Source of the DNA: Malaya genurostris
Taxonomy: Eukaryota > Arthropoda > Insecta > Diptera > Culicidae
Reading direction: 5' to 3'
Length of the DNA stretch: 64,000 bases
NCBI RefSeq assembly: GCF_030247185.1
Contig: NC_080572.1
Span: 122,760,928 to 122,824,927 of the forward strand
This document shows positions 1 through 10,857 of this stretch, piece by piece (positions within the stretch are counted from its first letter, which is position 1; each line of letters opens with the position of its first letter). A program made the position numbers and the translations under genes. The notes below the pieces were generated by a model. It worked only from the letters and a program-made list of their open reading frames with translations, had not been told where the DNA came from and made no database searches.

Positions 1-704
1 GCCAATCTTCTTCTTAAAGAACAGATTCAACAAATCGAAACTTCGGTTTCCGAAACTTTTACTAACGCTCAAACTAAGTGGGTTTTCATACCCCCCTTCT
101 TCACCACACTGGGGAGGCTCCTGGGAGCGAATGGTGAAATCTGTGAAAGCTGCTCTAATTAACCTTCCTCAAGACCGTAAACTTGACGATGAATCCTTGC
201 AAACGATGCTCGTGGAGGCAGAATATATAGTCAACAGTCGTCCTCTAACCTACTTACCTCTCGATTCGGCGGAACATGATGCATTGACCCCTAACCATTT
301 CCTCCTCGGCAGTTCGAATGGCCTTAAGCAACCAGTTTCTACGACCACAGACAAATACTCCATTCGAAACTCTTGGGATTTGATTCAAAGAAATCTGGAT
401 TGTTTTGGACCCGCTGGATACGTGAATATCTTCCGACGCTAACAAAACGTACGAAATGGTTTGATGAGGTTCGGCCCGTTCAACCAGGTGATTTGGTGGT
501 GATCATTGATGAGGCGCGTAGAAATAGTTGGATTCGTGGGCGTGTACTGGAAGCGATTGCTAGTTCGGATGGTCGAGTCCGTCAGGTACTAGTTCAAAAG
601 TCTTCGGGAATATACCGTCGACCAGTGTCGAAGCTCGCCGTGTTAGACGTTGGCGAAGTTGGTAAAGATGAGTCCGATTTCCACCCATCCTTACGGGAGG
701 GGGT
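1..704 (+). pseudogene. BEL/Pao pol fragment (integrase C-terminal end)
   Basis: This is the 3' end of a BEL/Pao polyprotein, cut by the window edge. The visible protein holds the last part of the integrase core (a degraded PHWGGSWERM-like segment near 100-135, then the NSRPLTYLPL and LTPNHFLLGSS motifs) and the following beta-rich DUF5641-type domain (PGDLVVIIDEARRNSWIRGR, near 490-540). It is broken: the core motif near 90-130 is split by a frameshift, and another frameshift near 400 moves the reading from the frame ending at 442 to the frame running through 373-909. Similar protein segments occur in the two larger BEL elements of this window, but this copy is more diverged. No LTR was recognised downstream, so it is a decayed fragment. 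Confidence 0.85.
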
Positions 705-2312
705 ATCACAGACTAACAGACAGGACACTCAAATTAGATTCTTCAATCATTTTAACGGTCATTTTGAATATTCCTTTATTTGGGACAGTACTCACATATG
801 TCATGATGGCGCCACGTTACCCTATCAAAAACATCCTGTCTGTCATCTAGACTGTGTTTATTTTTTTCATTTACCAACAGAGTTGCCATTCATACAGAAT
901 TACCTGTAATGTATTGAGTTGTATACCTCCATGCGAATTTCATGCAGGGTACAGATTTAATACATATTGCCAAAACTATATACATAATTGTGCCTACTTC
1001 TCATCCTCCAACGCAATACAAAATCTAACCAATATTTACTTACTTCTGGTCTGCCGCCACTTAATTTCGGGTAAAACTTCCAACAAAATAAAAAATAGTC
1101 TAGATGAACAACGTTGAGTCAAATAAATGGTTACCTTCCAACATCGCGAAAAAGTTAAATATATTATCAACGTAATCCAAAAATTTATTGTGACGATTCA
1201 TTTTCAAATATTTTGATGAAATCAGGCATCCCTGCAAGCAGCTGATCGGTGTTGACAAACGAGGGGAAACCAACTAGTAAAAAAACTTATACATATCACA
1301 AGGGGTGTACAGATAGTAAATAGTTCGCGCAGTACAATATAGGTGGAACTAGTGCATCACGAAAAATTATTTTTATAAGAATTTACACATACTGTCATGT
1401 CTGTTAGTCTGTGGGGGTATGTTGCCGCGGAGTCAACACGATTGGCAACACGGCTGAGCGAGGAAACGAACACTGACATTTCGGACAGCAAGGAGGAAGT
1501 GACTTCGAGCAAGCAGTGATCGTAGTCTGATATAATACGAATATAATTGATTTTTGTACAATTAGATGGTAAGAAATGTTTGATACAGTTTATTAGCATT
1601 AATGCTTTAACGAGTGTAATAACAGGGTTATTGGATTCTTTATGCCACTGATGCTCTTGCCGTCAGTTTGATTTAATTACACTATTTTGTAAGTACTGGT
1701 TGAAGTAATTATTCTGGCATATTATAATTAAAATGAATTATTCCAGTTTGAAGTGTAAATACATGTACAGCTATCAAAAATAGTGTTTCATTCGGTTCTG
1801 TAGGAACAACGGATGGACGCCAAAATTGTGCGGAAATAGATGAACCGATTCTAATAAACAAAGACATCATAATAGAAAGTAGAGTGCCTATAACCAAAGT
1901 GACGACATCTCATCCGTAATTTTGGCAACAATTCAAAACATTCCATTAGCTTTACATTGAATTGACAGGTCGTTTGCTCGTTTGGAACTGGGAGCTGTCA
2001 TTCCAAACGAACAGCTGTCGCCACTCTGATTATAGTCACTCTAATAGAAAGAGTGACTATAAGTGACTCTCTCTCTCACATTCCCGGAAAATTCATTGGC
2101 AACATTCTTTTTTGCTATTATGGCACCCTCGCACCACTACACACCCACATAATTGACATGATAGTTAAATGTGATGCCGTGCGATGGCGTTGCTGAACTA
2201 AAGATTGATGTCGCTTCAAGCTGACAGAGTCTGAATAAACGTAAGGTGAAAAATATATCCAAAAGAGTAATATACTTGATTGTACTATAATAAGAGAATT
2301 AAAACAATTTTG
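705..2312. other. No gene seen; AT-rich intergenic DNA
   Basis: No ORF with recognisable family content, no splice-consistent exon chain and no clear terminal repeats were found here, apart from the dispersed repeat at 2085-2240. A local inverted repeat of the AGTCACTCT type lies near 2034-2070. Confidence 0.5.
2085..2240 (+). repeat. Dispersed repeat, copy 1
   Basis: This stretch matches 39810-40045 in the same orientation. Shared blocks include CATTGGCAACATYCTTTTTTGC, TAATTGACATGATA-like sequence, and GTGATGCCGTGCGATGGCGT followed by TGCTGAACT. The family was not identified; it carries no ORF. Confidence 0.6.
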
Positions 2313-3014
2313 TTAATTTAAATCACACTCTGAAAATGTTTTTATTTTTTTCGTTGATCTTTCGGCGGGCCTTGAATTTAAATGCTTACCAAAAATGGTA
2401 ACATCAATATTATTCCAATGTATCTGAAAGACAGAATCAACCTTTGGTATAGCTGAAAATTTAATTCATTCAATGTTACATGTTACATTACATATAAATT
2501 TGGCATACTTACTGCGCATTCTATCGTCTCGTGAAACAATCTTGAAAGTTCCTTTTGTATCTAATATAACTATGCCTTTTATACCAACAAGACTAGGATT
2601 TCTCGCTCTAATCACACTTATTTTCGCTCCATGGTAATCCGCCTTCAACAAATCCAATCTACAATTAATAAACAAATTTAAACCTAACCGAATCAATCGT
2701 TTCACCGGGAGCTACGTCATCTGATTGTACTGTAAGTCGGGTGCATCAGGTATTTTTTCCTTTCCTAGGTAACGAGATATATATTTTCGCCATAACCGAT
2801 TTAGAGGAACCATTTGTTTGTAACATATTGTATCTTCAGGAAGCGAATACAACCCCATTTGAGCGATTTCTTTGCGAGAAAGTTTTTTTCGCGCATTGGG
2901 CAGTTGAATTATTTTCGACACTCTAATCTTTTTTGTCGGTAGCAACTTTTCAACACTTCGTCCTTTGGTTTCCCGGAACCGACGAAGTTCTTTTGGCTTG
3001 ATCAAACTTTCCAT
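2313..3014 (-). CDS. POP4: Ribonuclease P/MRP protein subunit POP4 (Rpp29)
   Basis: This is a protein subunit of nuclear RNase P and RNase MRP, which trim the 5' leader of pre-tRNAs and process pre-rRNA. Three exons are inferred on the minus strand: 3014-2716, 2658-2513 and 2452-2313 (stop 2315-2313). The introns are 57 and 60 bp. The joined exons give 585 nt, 194 residues, close to the ~220 of the human protein. Exon 2 carries the family core LLKADYHGAKISVIRARNPS followed by SLVGIKG and FKIVSRDDR. Exon 3 carries IPKVDSVFQI and a basic tail (RSTKKIKTF) like the human C terminus. The first donor (AC|GTAGCT) is the least certain boundary and was chosen because it keeps frame into LDLLKADYHG. 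Confidence 0.92.
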
Positions 3015-3269
3015 TAAAGTATTACATTCTATTTAAACAAAGATGTATTATTCAAAACTAAAACAAATTATACAAGGAAATACCTTTATTGTTTTCCGAC
3101 CTCATATTTTAGAAAATTACAAATAATTATGTTACAATTCAATCTTTCTTTCCTTTGTAGTGTCACTATAAGCATAAATCAAATTTATTTGATTTATGCT
3201 ATAAGGAAGGACCGCTAAAACCACAATTCAATCTTAAACGTCTTGCATACAATTAATGTCACTTCAAAC
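3015..3269. other. POP4 5' flank, no gene
   Basis: This short flank upstream of POP4 contains the palindrome at 3171-3200 and no recognisable ORF. The promoter of POP4 should lie here, but no core element is clear by eye. Confidence 0.4.
3171..3200. repeat. 30-bp near-perfect palindrome
   Basis: Two 14-base arms, AGCATAAATCAAAT and its exact complement, are separated by TT. It lies ~157 bp upstream of the POP4 start codon. It could be a bound site, a cruciform, or the remnant of a tiny inverted-repeat element; the sequence alone does not decide. Confidence 0.7.
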
Positions 3270-3554
3270 CAGCGTTGCCAGATTTTTCTCGTTTCACCAG
3301 ATACCTAAACTAACCAGATCTTTTGCCAGATTTTCCAAATTTTCCCAGATTTTCCATTTTTTCCCCAGATTTTGTCAGATCTTGCTAGATCTTTACGGTT
3401 TTGGCCTCTATACGATAGGTGGGGAGACCTTTTTTATTTTTTTTGCTCACTGAAAATGAAACCCGGCAAAAATTTCCTTGTATATTGTAGACCCAGACAA
3501 ATCCAAATAAATTTTAGTCAGACAGATTTTTGAAAAAATAACCTGGCAACGCAG
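3270..3554. mobile_element. hAT-type MITE (CAGCGTTGCC ends)
   Basis: A 285 bp non-autonomous element with CAGCGTTGCC at the left end and GGCAACGCAG at the right (one mismatch in the inverted repeat). It is bounded by an exact 8-bp duplication, CTTCAAAC (3262-3269 and 3555-3562). Eight-bp duplications and CAGNGNTGCC ends are typical of the hAT superfamily. The interior is rich in CCAGATYTT motifs. A related copy in inverse orientation lies at 34778-35087; both contain the same segment around CTATACGATAGGTGGGGAG. Confidence 0.85.
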
Positions 3555-3573
3555 CTTCAAACAAACACAAAAC

Positions 3574-3670
3574 CAGGAATGCCAGATAAAAATTTCAAAT
3601 ATCTTCAGACAGGGTTGCACAAGTCTGTAAATCTGAAAAAAAGACTCTACTGTCAGCAAGCATGTCTTGA
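3574..3670. mobile_element. hAT-type MITE, left-end fragment
   Basis: CAGGAATGCCAGATAAAAAT and the following ~80 bp match the left end of the complete MITE at 27599-27909. No matching right end was found nearby, so this is a truncated copy. Confidence 0.6.
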
Positions 3671-4234
3671 AATAATATCAGTATCCGTGCATGTTGTCGT
3701 GCCGGCACTGAACCGGACCGGATATGTGTGAATAGTCCTTTATTCACCACACTTTCATACTGTGCAGTTCGATTTGATGTAAACTGTGTAATACAGATAA
3801 ATCTGCATAAATGGCGTCTTTGTTCACAACTCAACTTTTGAGTAAATATGGTTCTTATTATTTGTGTAGACATATATAAGCGTGTTATAAGAAAATAAAC
3901 ATGCTTGTCAACAGGGTACTATTTACAGAAGTTTCTGCAAAACTGTAGATTTCTTAATCTATTTTGCTAAACAGATTCTGCGTCACAGATCACCGTTTTT
4001 ATTTTCTTTTAAAATAAGATTTTTACACTCATAAAAATTTGCACGATCGATTCATATGTAAACACCACTTCAATTTTATATGCTTTTTCATATCAATATA
4101 TAACCAAAGCGATTTGTTTCAAGATTATAAAATGGCAACTCTGTTTGTCAACGCCAACGGATTGTCAAAATCAAACTTCAATTCCTAGTTCTTTGAACAG
4201 TTCAGAGTGTGTTAAGAAGGCAAGCTCGGTAAAA
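3671..4234. other. ox 5' flank, no gene seen
   Basis: No coding signal was recognised. A run near 3927-3985 (TTTCTGCAAAACTGTAGATTT and following) is similar to 11700-11755 and is probably another hAT-like remnant. The promoter of the ox/UQCR10 gene is expected just upstream of 4235. Confidence 0.4.
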
Positions 4235-4461
4235 ATGAAGGTATTAAACAATCTAGTTCTCAAGCGAAGTTCCACTTATTTCGTGGGAGTTGCTCTAACC
4301 GTGTTCTTTTTCGAGCGTGGTTTTGATTTAGCTACTGATTCCTTCTTCAGGTCGTATAATAAAGGAGTAAGTTACCTTCATATTTTCCATTCATCATTAC
4401 ATAATTATTGTTATTATTCTAGAAACTTTGGGACGACATCAAAGACAAGTACGAACAATGA
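4235..4461 (+). CDS. ox: Cytochrome b-c1 complex subunit 9 (ox/UQCR10)
   Basis: A small accessory subunit of mitochondrial respiratory complex III in the inner membrane. Two exons are inferred: 4235-4366 and 4423-4461, with a 56-bp intron (GTAAGT..CTAG). Together they give 171 nt, 56 residues, the usual size. The protein has the conserved KRSSTYF start, a single membrane segment with FFFERGFDLATD, and a second exon encoding KLWDDIKDKYEQ, the family's invariant C-terminal signature. The start at 4235 is the first ATG in frame. The gene converges with mRpL18, stop to stop 70 bp apart. Confidence 0.93.
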
Positions 4462-4531
4462 AGAAATGTGCAAATATATTTAGTTACTTTACTAACTGAA
4501 GCTGACAAATAAATGAAAACGAAATCTATAG

Positions 4532-5156
4532 TTATTCTGTAACTTCCCACGGTTTCTCAGGTCGTATCATATCCCATGGTTGAATTGATTTTATTCGATT
4601 CGGCTCCTGTAGGGTAATGCCATAATCTCTTAATGTTTTGAGAAATTTTTCTACTTTCCCGTTTGGATTTGGTTGGATATCGCATCGCATTTCAGTTAAT
4701 CCTGCTTCCATGCAACGTATAGCAAATATCTGAAAAAATATAAGAATTAACCACAAACTGTGGCTTTAAATTTATCATTCACCTTAGCCAAATTTATATA
4801 TGCGGAAGTGTCATTCCCTTTAAACAAATGCTGTTTTATTGCCCACTCTGAGGTGCAGCTTTCGATAACAGTTCCATTTCGATTATGAAGCAGTTTTGCC
4901 GTTACGTACTTATTACTAGCCATTAGATCCAATCTAAAATCTCACATTCTAAGAAGCTGAACTAACTTTTAGCAGAAAAATTCATATACTTATGCCAATA
5001 ATTTCGGCCCGGTTTCTCCAGGTGGTAGCCATCCGGTTTGCACGCAATACGCAATCTCTCTAAATTTCGCGGATTACGATTAACTAAATATCGAACGCCT
5101 TCCTGGGATTTGTTCAGCTCCAGAATTTTATGATAGACACGCTTCGAACTGGCCAT
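4532..5156 (-). CDS. mRpL18: Mitochondrial large-subunit ribosomal protein uL18m (mRpL18)
   Basis: A component of the mitochondrial 39S ribosomal subunit. Three minus-strand exons are inferred: 5156-4990, 4933-4783 and 4729-4532, with introns of 56 and 53 bp. The total is 516 nt, 171 residues. Exon 1 carries the mitochondrial L18 signature NRNPRNLERLRIA followed by KPDGYHLEKPGRNYWHK. Exon 2 carries TSEWAIKQHLF. Exon 3 carries a CMEAGLTEM segment and ends LQEPNRIK..PWEVTE, as in animal homologues. The first intron was placed at HK|GTATATG because it keeps frame into exon 2; the later GTTAGT donor would not. Confidence 0.93.
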
Positions 5157-5249
5157 CGAAGATAAAACAAATCCTCAAGTATAAAGTAGATCGAGTCCAG
5201 TATCGAAATTAAACAAATAGAATCTAAGACAAGATGAGACAGTGTGATT

Positions 5250-5677
5250 CAGCGTTGCCAGGTCATTTTTCCAAAAATCTGTATTCGGCGCAAAAATCTA
5301 CCAAATCGGTATCAGAAGCTCGTCAAAAGAAGTTCACGGAAATGTCAGCAAAACAAACCTTTTCTCTGTTTATCCTTGCTATTAACGAAAATCGGTATTT
5401 ATCTGTATGATCTGTGAGTTATCGGTATTTTGGGAGTACATATCAGTATTGTGATATATGTGGGATATGATATATCAAAGAAGGCGTTGGAATAAACGCG
5501 TAGAAGAATCAACAGTGAGTTGCCTCACATTTGGAATCAGACAGTCTTCAAGGTAAGTCCAATCATATATTTACTGGTCCCGTATGTTGGGTGATTCTCT
5601 GGAGATATTAGCAATTCACAATATAGAGGTCAAATATCTGTATAAATACCGATAAATCGGTATACCTGGCAACGTTG
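5250..5677. mobile_element. hAT-type MITE (CAGCGTTGCC / GGCAACGTTG)
   Basis: A 428 bp element with hAT-like inverted ends. The flanking 8-mers are GTGTGATT (5242-5249) and GTGTGCTT (5678-5685), 7 of 8 identical. The interior repeats ATCGGTATTT-like motifs, as does the related element beginning at 7607. Confidence 0.75.
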
Positions 5678-5701
5678 GTGTGCTTTCGAAATATTGACGA
5701 T

Positions 5702-7491
5702 CAGAGATGCCATTTATACAGATTTATCTGTATTATACAGATTTTTAAATCCTCATACAGATCTAATACAGAATACAGATTTTATACAGATTCCCTAAAT
5801 TTAATACAGATTTATACAGATTTCATAAATAGTAATGAAGAAAAAATAAACTGTTTTCGTCTGAGCTATCTTTTAGTATTTGATTGCAGTGATGAGATGA
5901 AATTTTATTAAACAACGGACAAATCACAAATTAAAGTAAAAATTTGACTGCCTATGTTTGATGATCAACACAAAAAAAAAACAATTATATTACAATTTGA
6001 AGCTCTATTGTTAGGCTAAGGCCGTAGAGCACGAGAAAGCAGAGCCAAACTTCGTACTAGCGAGTGATGTAATTACAGTAAATTGAAAGGACCTTGTCAG
6101 AGGGAAAACAGCAAATTTATCGCTTGCACTCTAACAGGGCCCCTTTGGCTTGCTGAAAGTATGCTTCCCTCTTTTGGCCTGCTAATGCCATCCACCAGCT
6201 CGGATCAGCTTCTCGTGTTTATTCTATCTGCGGCCTGAGAGTTGTATGACCTGACTGTCATATTAAGTCAACTTTTAAATCTAGAGAAGTATATGGAATT
6301 GAAATTTAATTGTGGTTGAAAAAACATTCTTAGTGTCAGTAGGATCCATAGTACTAGCCATGCAATAATTCTGTACACTAAGAATCGGCTGCGAAGTCCG
6401 TTGAAACAGAAAGGCCAAATTTCACAAAAGGAATGTAATGCCAAGACTACACACTTAGAAAATTTCGCAGTATTCGGTAATTTTTTACCAAATTTTCAAC
6501 AGCTGAACGTTCGGTAATCAGTTCGGTAATTGAATTAATTACTGATCGTTCGGTAATTGCTGAACTGTCAAACAACTACCGTCAACTATAAACCAAATGG
6601 ATCTAACAGATTGTTCGGTAATTTTTGTTTGTTTGTTTTCCTGTGGTAAAAATTCTGGATTTTCGGATTTCAAAAAACAACACATATTCACAAAAACGAA
6701 TGGAGAAAATGGTTTTATTCCACGAGAAATTTAAAAAGAGTCGAGTTCGACAAAAATTACTCTTGAACGATTTGTGTTGGCAGCAAGTAGACAAGTGATA
6801 CAAAAATATTTTCTGCCTATAAGTAAACAAAAAGCTATTAGTGGCTCTAATGTCTTAAATACTTGTATCACCTGTACCTCAATCCATTCGATGAACCCTT
6901 CAACATTTTTTTCGTTTGGTTAATATTTTCTGAATAACTTAATATTCACTGAATATTTTAATAACTGTTTGACAGTTCGTTTCATGACAATCAGTTTTCA
7001 CAGAAGTTCGGTTATGGAAGATATCTTTACCAATCGGACAGTATGATTTTTATCGTATTCGGCGACTATTCAGATTTACCGTATCAAATGTATATCTAAT
7101 ACAGAATTCTGTAATGAAAATTTATGTTAAACTGATCGTTCGGTGAAAATTTGCATAATTGTTGTAAAATAAAACCCATGTACCGAAATATCGGTTATTT
7201 CTATAGATTACCGAAAGACCTCGTCAAAAATATTACCGAACAAAGGAATTAAATCTTAGTGTGTATGCTTTTGAAAAACCATGTGTATTAAATTTCGTCT
7301 TCACATATTTTTGTGAACTACGAAAATTAAAAAAATTCTCAAAGAAACTCTCATTCTATAACCTTAATCTGTTGAGATAGCGTTCAACATCATTTTATTC
7401 CAGAAATTTCATTTTATTTGTGAATACAGATAAACACAGATTTTGTATACAGTGTAATACAGATTTTCTCTGAAAATATCTGGCATCTCTG
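5702..7491. mobile_element. hAT-type element X, copy 1 (CAGAGATGCC ends)
   Basis: The ends are CAGAGATGCC and GGCATCTCTG, with flanking 8-mers TTGACGAT (5694-5701) and TTGACGAC (7492-7499). The left portion is rich in ATACAGATTT motifs. The element has no coding capacity and is interrupted by a TA-flanked MITE at 6450-7263. Copies 2 and 3 are at 7662-9517 and 62667-63254. Confidence 0.82.
6450..7263. mobile_element. TA-flanked MITE (CACACTTAGA ends)
   Basis: An 814 bp element beginning CACACTTAGA and ending TCTTAGTGTG, flanked by TA on both sides (6448-6449, 7264-7265), as in Tc1/mariner-type insertions. The motif TTCGGTAA recurs at least five times near the left end (6470-6620), like the subterminal repeats that transposases bind. 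No ORF of note. It lies inside hAT element X copy 1. Confidence 0.75.
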
Positions 7492-7661
7492 TTGACGACA
7501 ATTGAGCAATTTGACGTCTCTGTTACTCACACCGATGCAGAGTGCGCAGATCTATTCATATACGAAATAAGAATGTGTGCGAGCCGAAGTCAAAGTTTGT
7601 TATGGGCAGCGCTGCCAACTATACCGATTTCTCGGTATTTATACCCATTTTTGGACTCGAT

Positions 7662-9517
7662 CAGAGATGCCATTTATACAGATTTATCTGTATTATACAG
7701 ATTTTCACAACCTCATACAGATCAAATACAGAATACAGATTTTATACAGATTCCCTAAATTTAATACAGATTTATACAGATTTCACAAGAAGTTAGAAAA
7801 AAACTGTTTTTGTCTGAGCCATCTTTTAGTACATGATTGCAGTGACGAGATGAAAGTTTATTAATCAACGGACAAATCACAAATTGAAGTAAAAAACGGT
7901 GTGCAGATATTTGATGATCAACACAAAAAAAAACATTTAGACAGAGTGAGCACGAGAAAGCAGAGCCAAACTTGGTACTGACCAAAGCGAGTAATGCACA
8001 TACAGTAAATTGAAGGACCTTGTCAGATGGAACGCTGAGCAGATAACAGGGCCCCTTTGGCTTGCTGAATTAGCAGGGCCCTTTGGCTTGCTGACATTAG
8101 CAGACCAAAAGAGGGAAGCATGTTCGAATTGAGACGTGATCCTTCTATCCGGCAGGTATATCTTAGCGTGCTGCTTTTGCACGCCAAGCTCTACCTGTTG
8201 GCAGATCAGCTCAGTTCTGTATTTCTACCGACAGTTTGAGACTGACAAAAGTGGCCACTTCGAATCAGCTAGAGCAAAATCTTGACTCTTGCTACCAGCC
8301 TCTCCACTAATGTCAGCTTGTGACAAGAGATTCTAAGAGGGGGCGCGTCGGAGCCGATTGTAGGCCGTATAAATCTGGTCTTCCACGGTTTCTCGGCCAG
8401 AGTCCAGCTTGTGGAAAATGGCTTGTAACTAAGCTCAGCCTATTTCAGTGAGCAGAGAGTGAGAAAGGCGCTTCCGAACAGATCCATCCGACACTAAAAC
8501 CAGCAAGTCATGATTCTCTCAACTGGAGACAAAGACAACCGCTGTTCAGCATCAAACTGAAGAATGAAAGGTGATATTCACTACACGCGAGATACGACCG
8601 GGGTGGACAAGACTTAGACGTATATTCGTTTATTAACAATTTCTTAAAGCTATTTATAATAAGAAAGGTGTTGCATTGAATTGGAACGTTGCGCAACATA
8701 TGACGCAACGTATTGTTGTTTTCTCTTTCCATTCCACATCGGGAGTCCTGGCGGTTCGTCCGCGTCCCTAGCTATGCATACGCGCGCATCTGGTTTACAT
8801 AAATTCCTGCTTGGTTCTCTTAGCCGGCATTTGTTTACCTCCTACATTGAATAGTCTATAAGGCCCTAGCGCGCAGCTCTGTAAAATCTATCCTGCCTGT
8901 GTGCATATGCTGATCCCTTTCTTAAGAGGAACGGAAAGGTTTTATTACTATGGAAAATAAACATGAGACTTAAACTGGGGTAAACAGTTCTAGTTTTCTT
9001 ATCTGGTGGTTGAGCATTTTTTATGCTATATTGAAATGTTCGATCGCGTTTTGAAATCCTGGATTTGAATTTGATGAAATGAATGAAATCTGCCGGGTAA
9101 CTTTTCTAATTTTAAGCCGTGCTGGAACAAAGCATATACCTCTTTTGGTCTGCTAATGCCATCCACCAGCTCGATTCAGCTTTTCGTGTTTATTCTGTCT
9201 GCGGCCTGAGAGTTGTATGACCTGACTTGAAGTTGCATATTATGTCAACTTGTAAATCTAGAAAAGTATATGGAATTGAAATTTGATTGTGGTTGAAAAA
9301 ACATTCATATTAAATTTCGTCTTTACATATTTTTGTGAACTAAGAAGATATGAAAAATAAATGCTCATTGAAAATCTCATTCTTTAACCATAATCTGTTG
9401 AGATAGCGTTCAACATCATTTCATTGTAGAAATTTCATTTCATTAGTGAATACAGATAAATACAGATTTTTTATACAGGGTAATACAGATTTTTTCGGAA
9501 AATATCTGGCATCTCTG
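7662..9517. mobile_element. hAT-type element X, copy 2
   Basis: CAGAGATGCC and GGCATCTCTG ends with an exact 8-bp duplication GACTCGAT (7654-7661, 9518-9525). Left and right parts align with copy 1 at 5702-7491. It lacks the TA-flanked MITE present in copy 1 and instead carries ~1 kb of extra sequence at 8096-9157. Confidence 0.85.
8096..9157. repeat. ~1.06 kb insertion bounded by a 19-bp inverted repeat
   Basis: ATTAGCAGACCAAAAGAGG at 8096-8114 is repeated in inverted form at 9139-9157. Element X copy 1 has this motif only once, so the segment between is extra in copy 2. It has a TATA-like stretch (GCCGTATAAATC near 8366) but no long ORF. It may be a solo LTR or an unidentified insert; it was not assigned to a family. 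Confidence 0.4.
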
Positions 9518-9752
9518 GACTCGATACAGGAATACAGATATGCCCTCTCAAAATACCGATATTTAAATTTTCATCCAGATAAATACCGATTTTCAGTTTT
9601 TGTGTTGGATTCCATAGGGTTTTTTTGGTCGCAAAATCAGTTTCCGCACTAAATCGATGTTTGATTTTTCGAGAAAGATATTGTACAGATAGATTTTTTC
9701 GCCAAATACCGATTTTTGAAAAAAAAAAACAGTTGACAGCACTGGTTGTGGG

Positions 9753-10319
9753 TTCAATTTTACACTGAGGTAAAACATTTTTGACTCATAATTATACACT
9801 GCGAAAAATGCATATAGAATTTCGTAAGCTATGAACTAATGAACCAAGTAGAAGACAGTTCCATTACGTGATATAGAGTTTCATGAATGATTTTATGTCT
9901 TTCTCATCTGTTCTCTTGGCATTGCAGTGTTTTTTATTGCATATATGTCTTCAATAATTGACACGATGCGGCTCGACAAAATTCACTGGGTTATTGCGAC
10001 ATACTCACACTAGCATTAACCCGACGACACGACCTGCCACTCGGCTATCAAAACTGTATCGCAAATTTAACTACCCCTCAGTAACTCGTAATGTCAAAAC
10101 GGATTTGCTTTAAAAATGTTGGAACTGGCAACACAAATTGGTAAGTTATTGATTTTGAAAATCAGTTAACAGTAGCCTTGGTAACTACATATGGAATGTA
10201 AACAAAAACAAGAGATTCTCACTTGAAACGAAACCACTGAGTGTAGTTGGTCCGCTGGCAGGTATTAAATTTATTCTTTCAGAGAGTTTTGAGTCATTTT
10301 TGCTCATTTTTTTTTTTAA
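9753..10319. other. No gene seen
   Basis: AT-rich sequence without recognisable coding potential, terminal repeats or RNA genes. Confidence 0.4.
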
Positions 10320-10720
10320 ATTTGTATCTTTTTATAGCCAGTCAGATACCTCTAGCTTCGGCTATCAGCTCGATGTTTCTTTCCATAATCTTCTCAAAGT
10401 TACGTGTCACAATATCAACATCGTCAGCGAAGCCAAATTGCTGTACGTATTTTCGGAAGATCGTGTTGATCCGCGCTCTTCGAAGCAATATTTAACAAGA
10501 GACAAAAGAATCCAAAACCTTGCCGTAGCCCTCTCTGAGACTTGAAACGGCTGGAGAGTGTCTCAGATACTTGGACGTAGCACATTACTCTATCCATCGT
10601 TGCTTCGACCAATCACGTCAAATTATACGGAAATCCGCATTCGTGCATAATCTGCCATAGCGATTGTGTCGTATGCCGCTTTGAAGTCAATGGCGCGTTG
10701 TATTCTCGTCACTTCTGGAT
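10320..10720 (-). pseudogene. Decayed LINE reverse-transcriptase fragment
   Basis: In the minus direction, scattered frames show non-LTR reverse transcriptase motifs: an FKAAYDTI-like segment near 10,690, then SQRGLRQG (10,500-10,540), then an FGFADDVDI-like catalytic motif near 10,435-10,400. Stops and frameshifts separate them. It does not match the Jockey or I-clade copies elsewhere in the window, so it is an older, unrelated LINE remnant. Confidence 0.7.
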
Positions 10721-10857
10721 TACTTGTATCATAACGAATATGTAATTCGTACCGTACCGGCAACGCAAATTATTCACTACCAAAAATTTGATTTCGGTTG
10801 TTTAAGGCAATAAAAAACTACTCGTGTTTTATCTTCAGAGGGAATATATTCATCTAA

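Larger units (their letters stand above)
7607..9744. mobile_element. hAT-type element, outer host of a nested copy
   Basis: The ends are CAGCGCTGCC and GACAGCACTG (imperfect inverted repeat), with flanking 8-mers GTTATGGG and GTTGTGGG (7 of 8). Its own sequence is the CGGTATTT-rich type seen at 5250-5677. Most of its present length is element X copy 2 inserted inside it. Confidence 0.6.

Noticed and set aside
4145..4234. N-terminal extension of the ox reading frame upstream of 4235
   Set aside because: It has no ATG and the family protein starts at the ATG at 4235.
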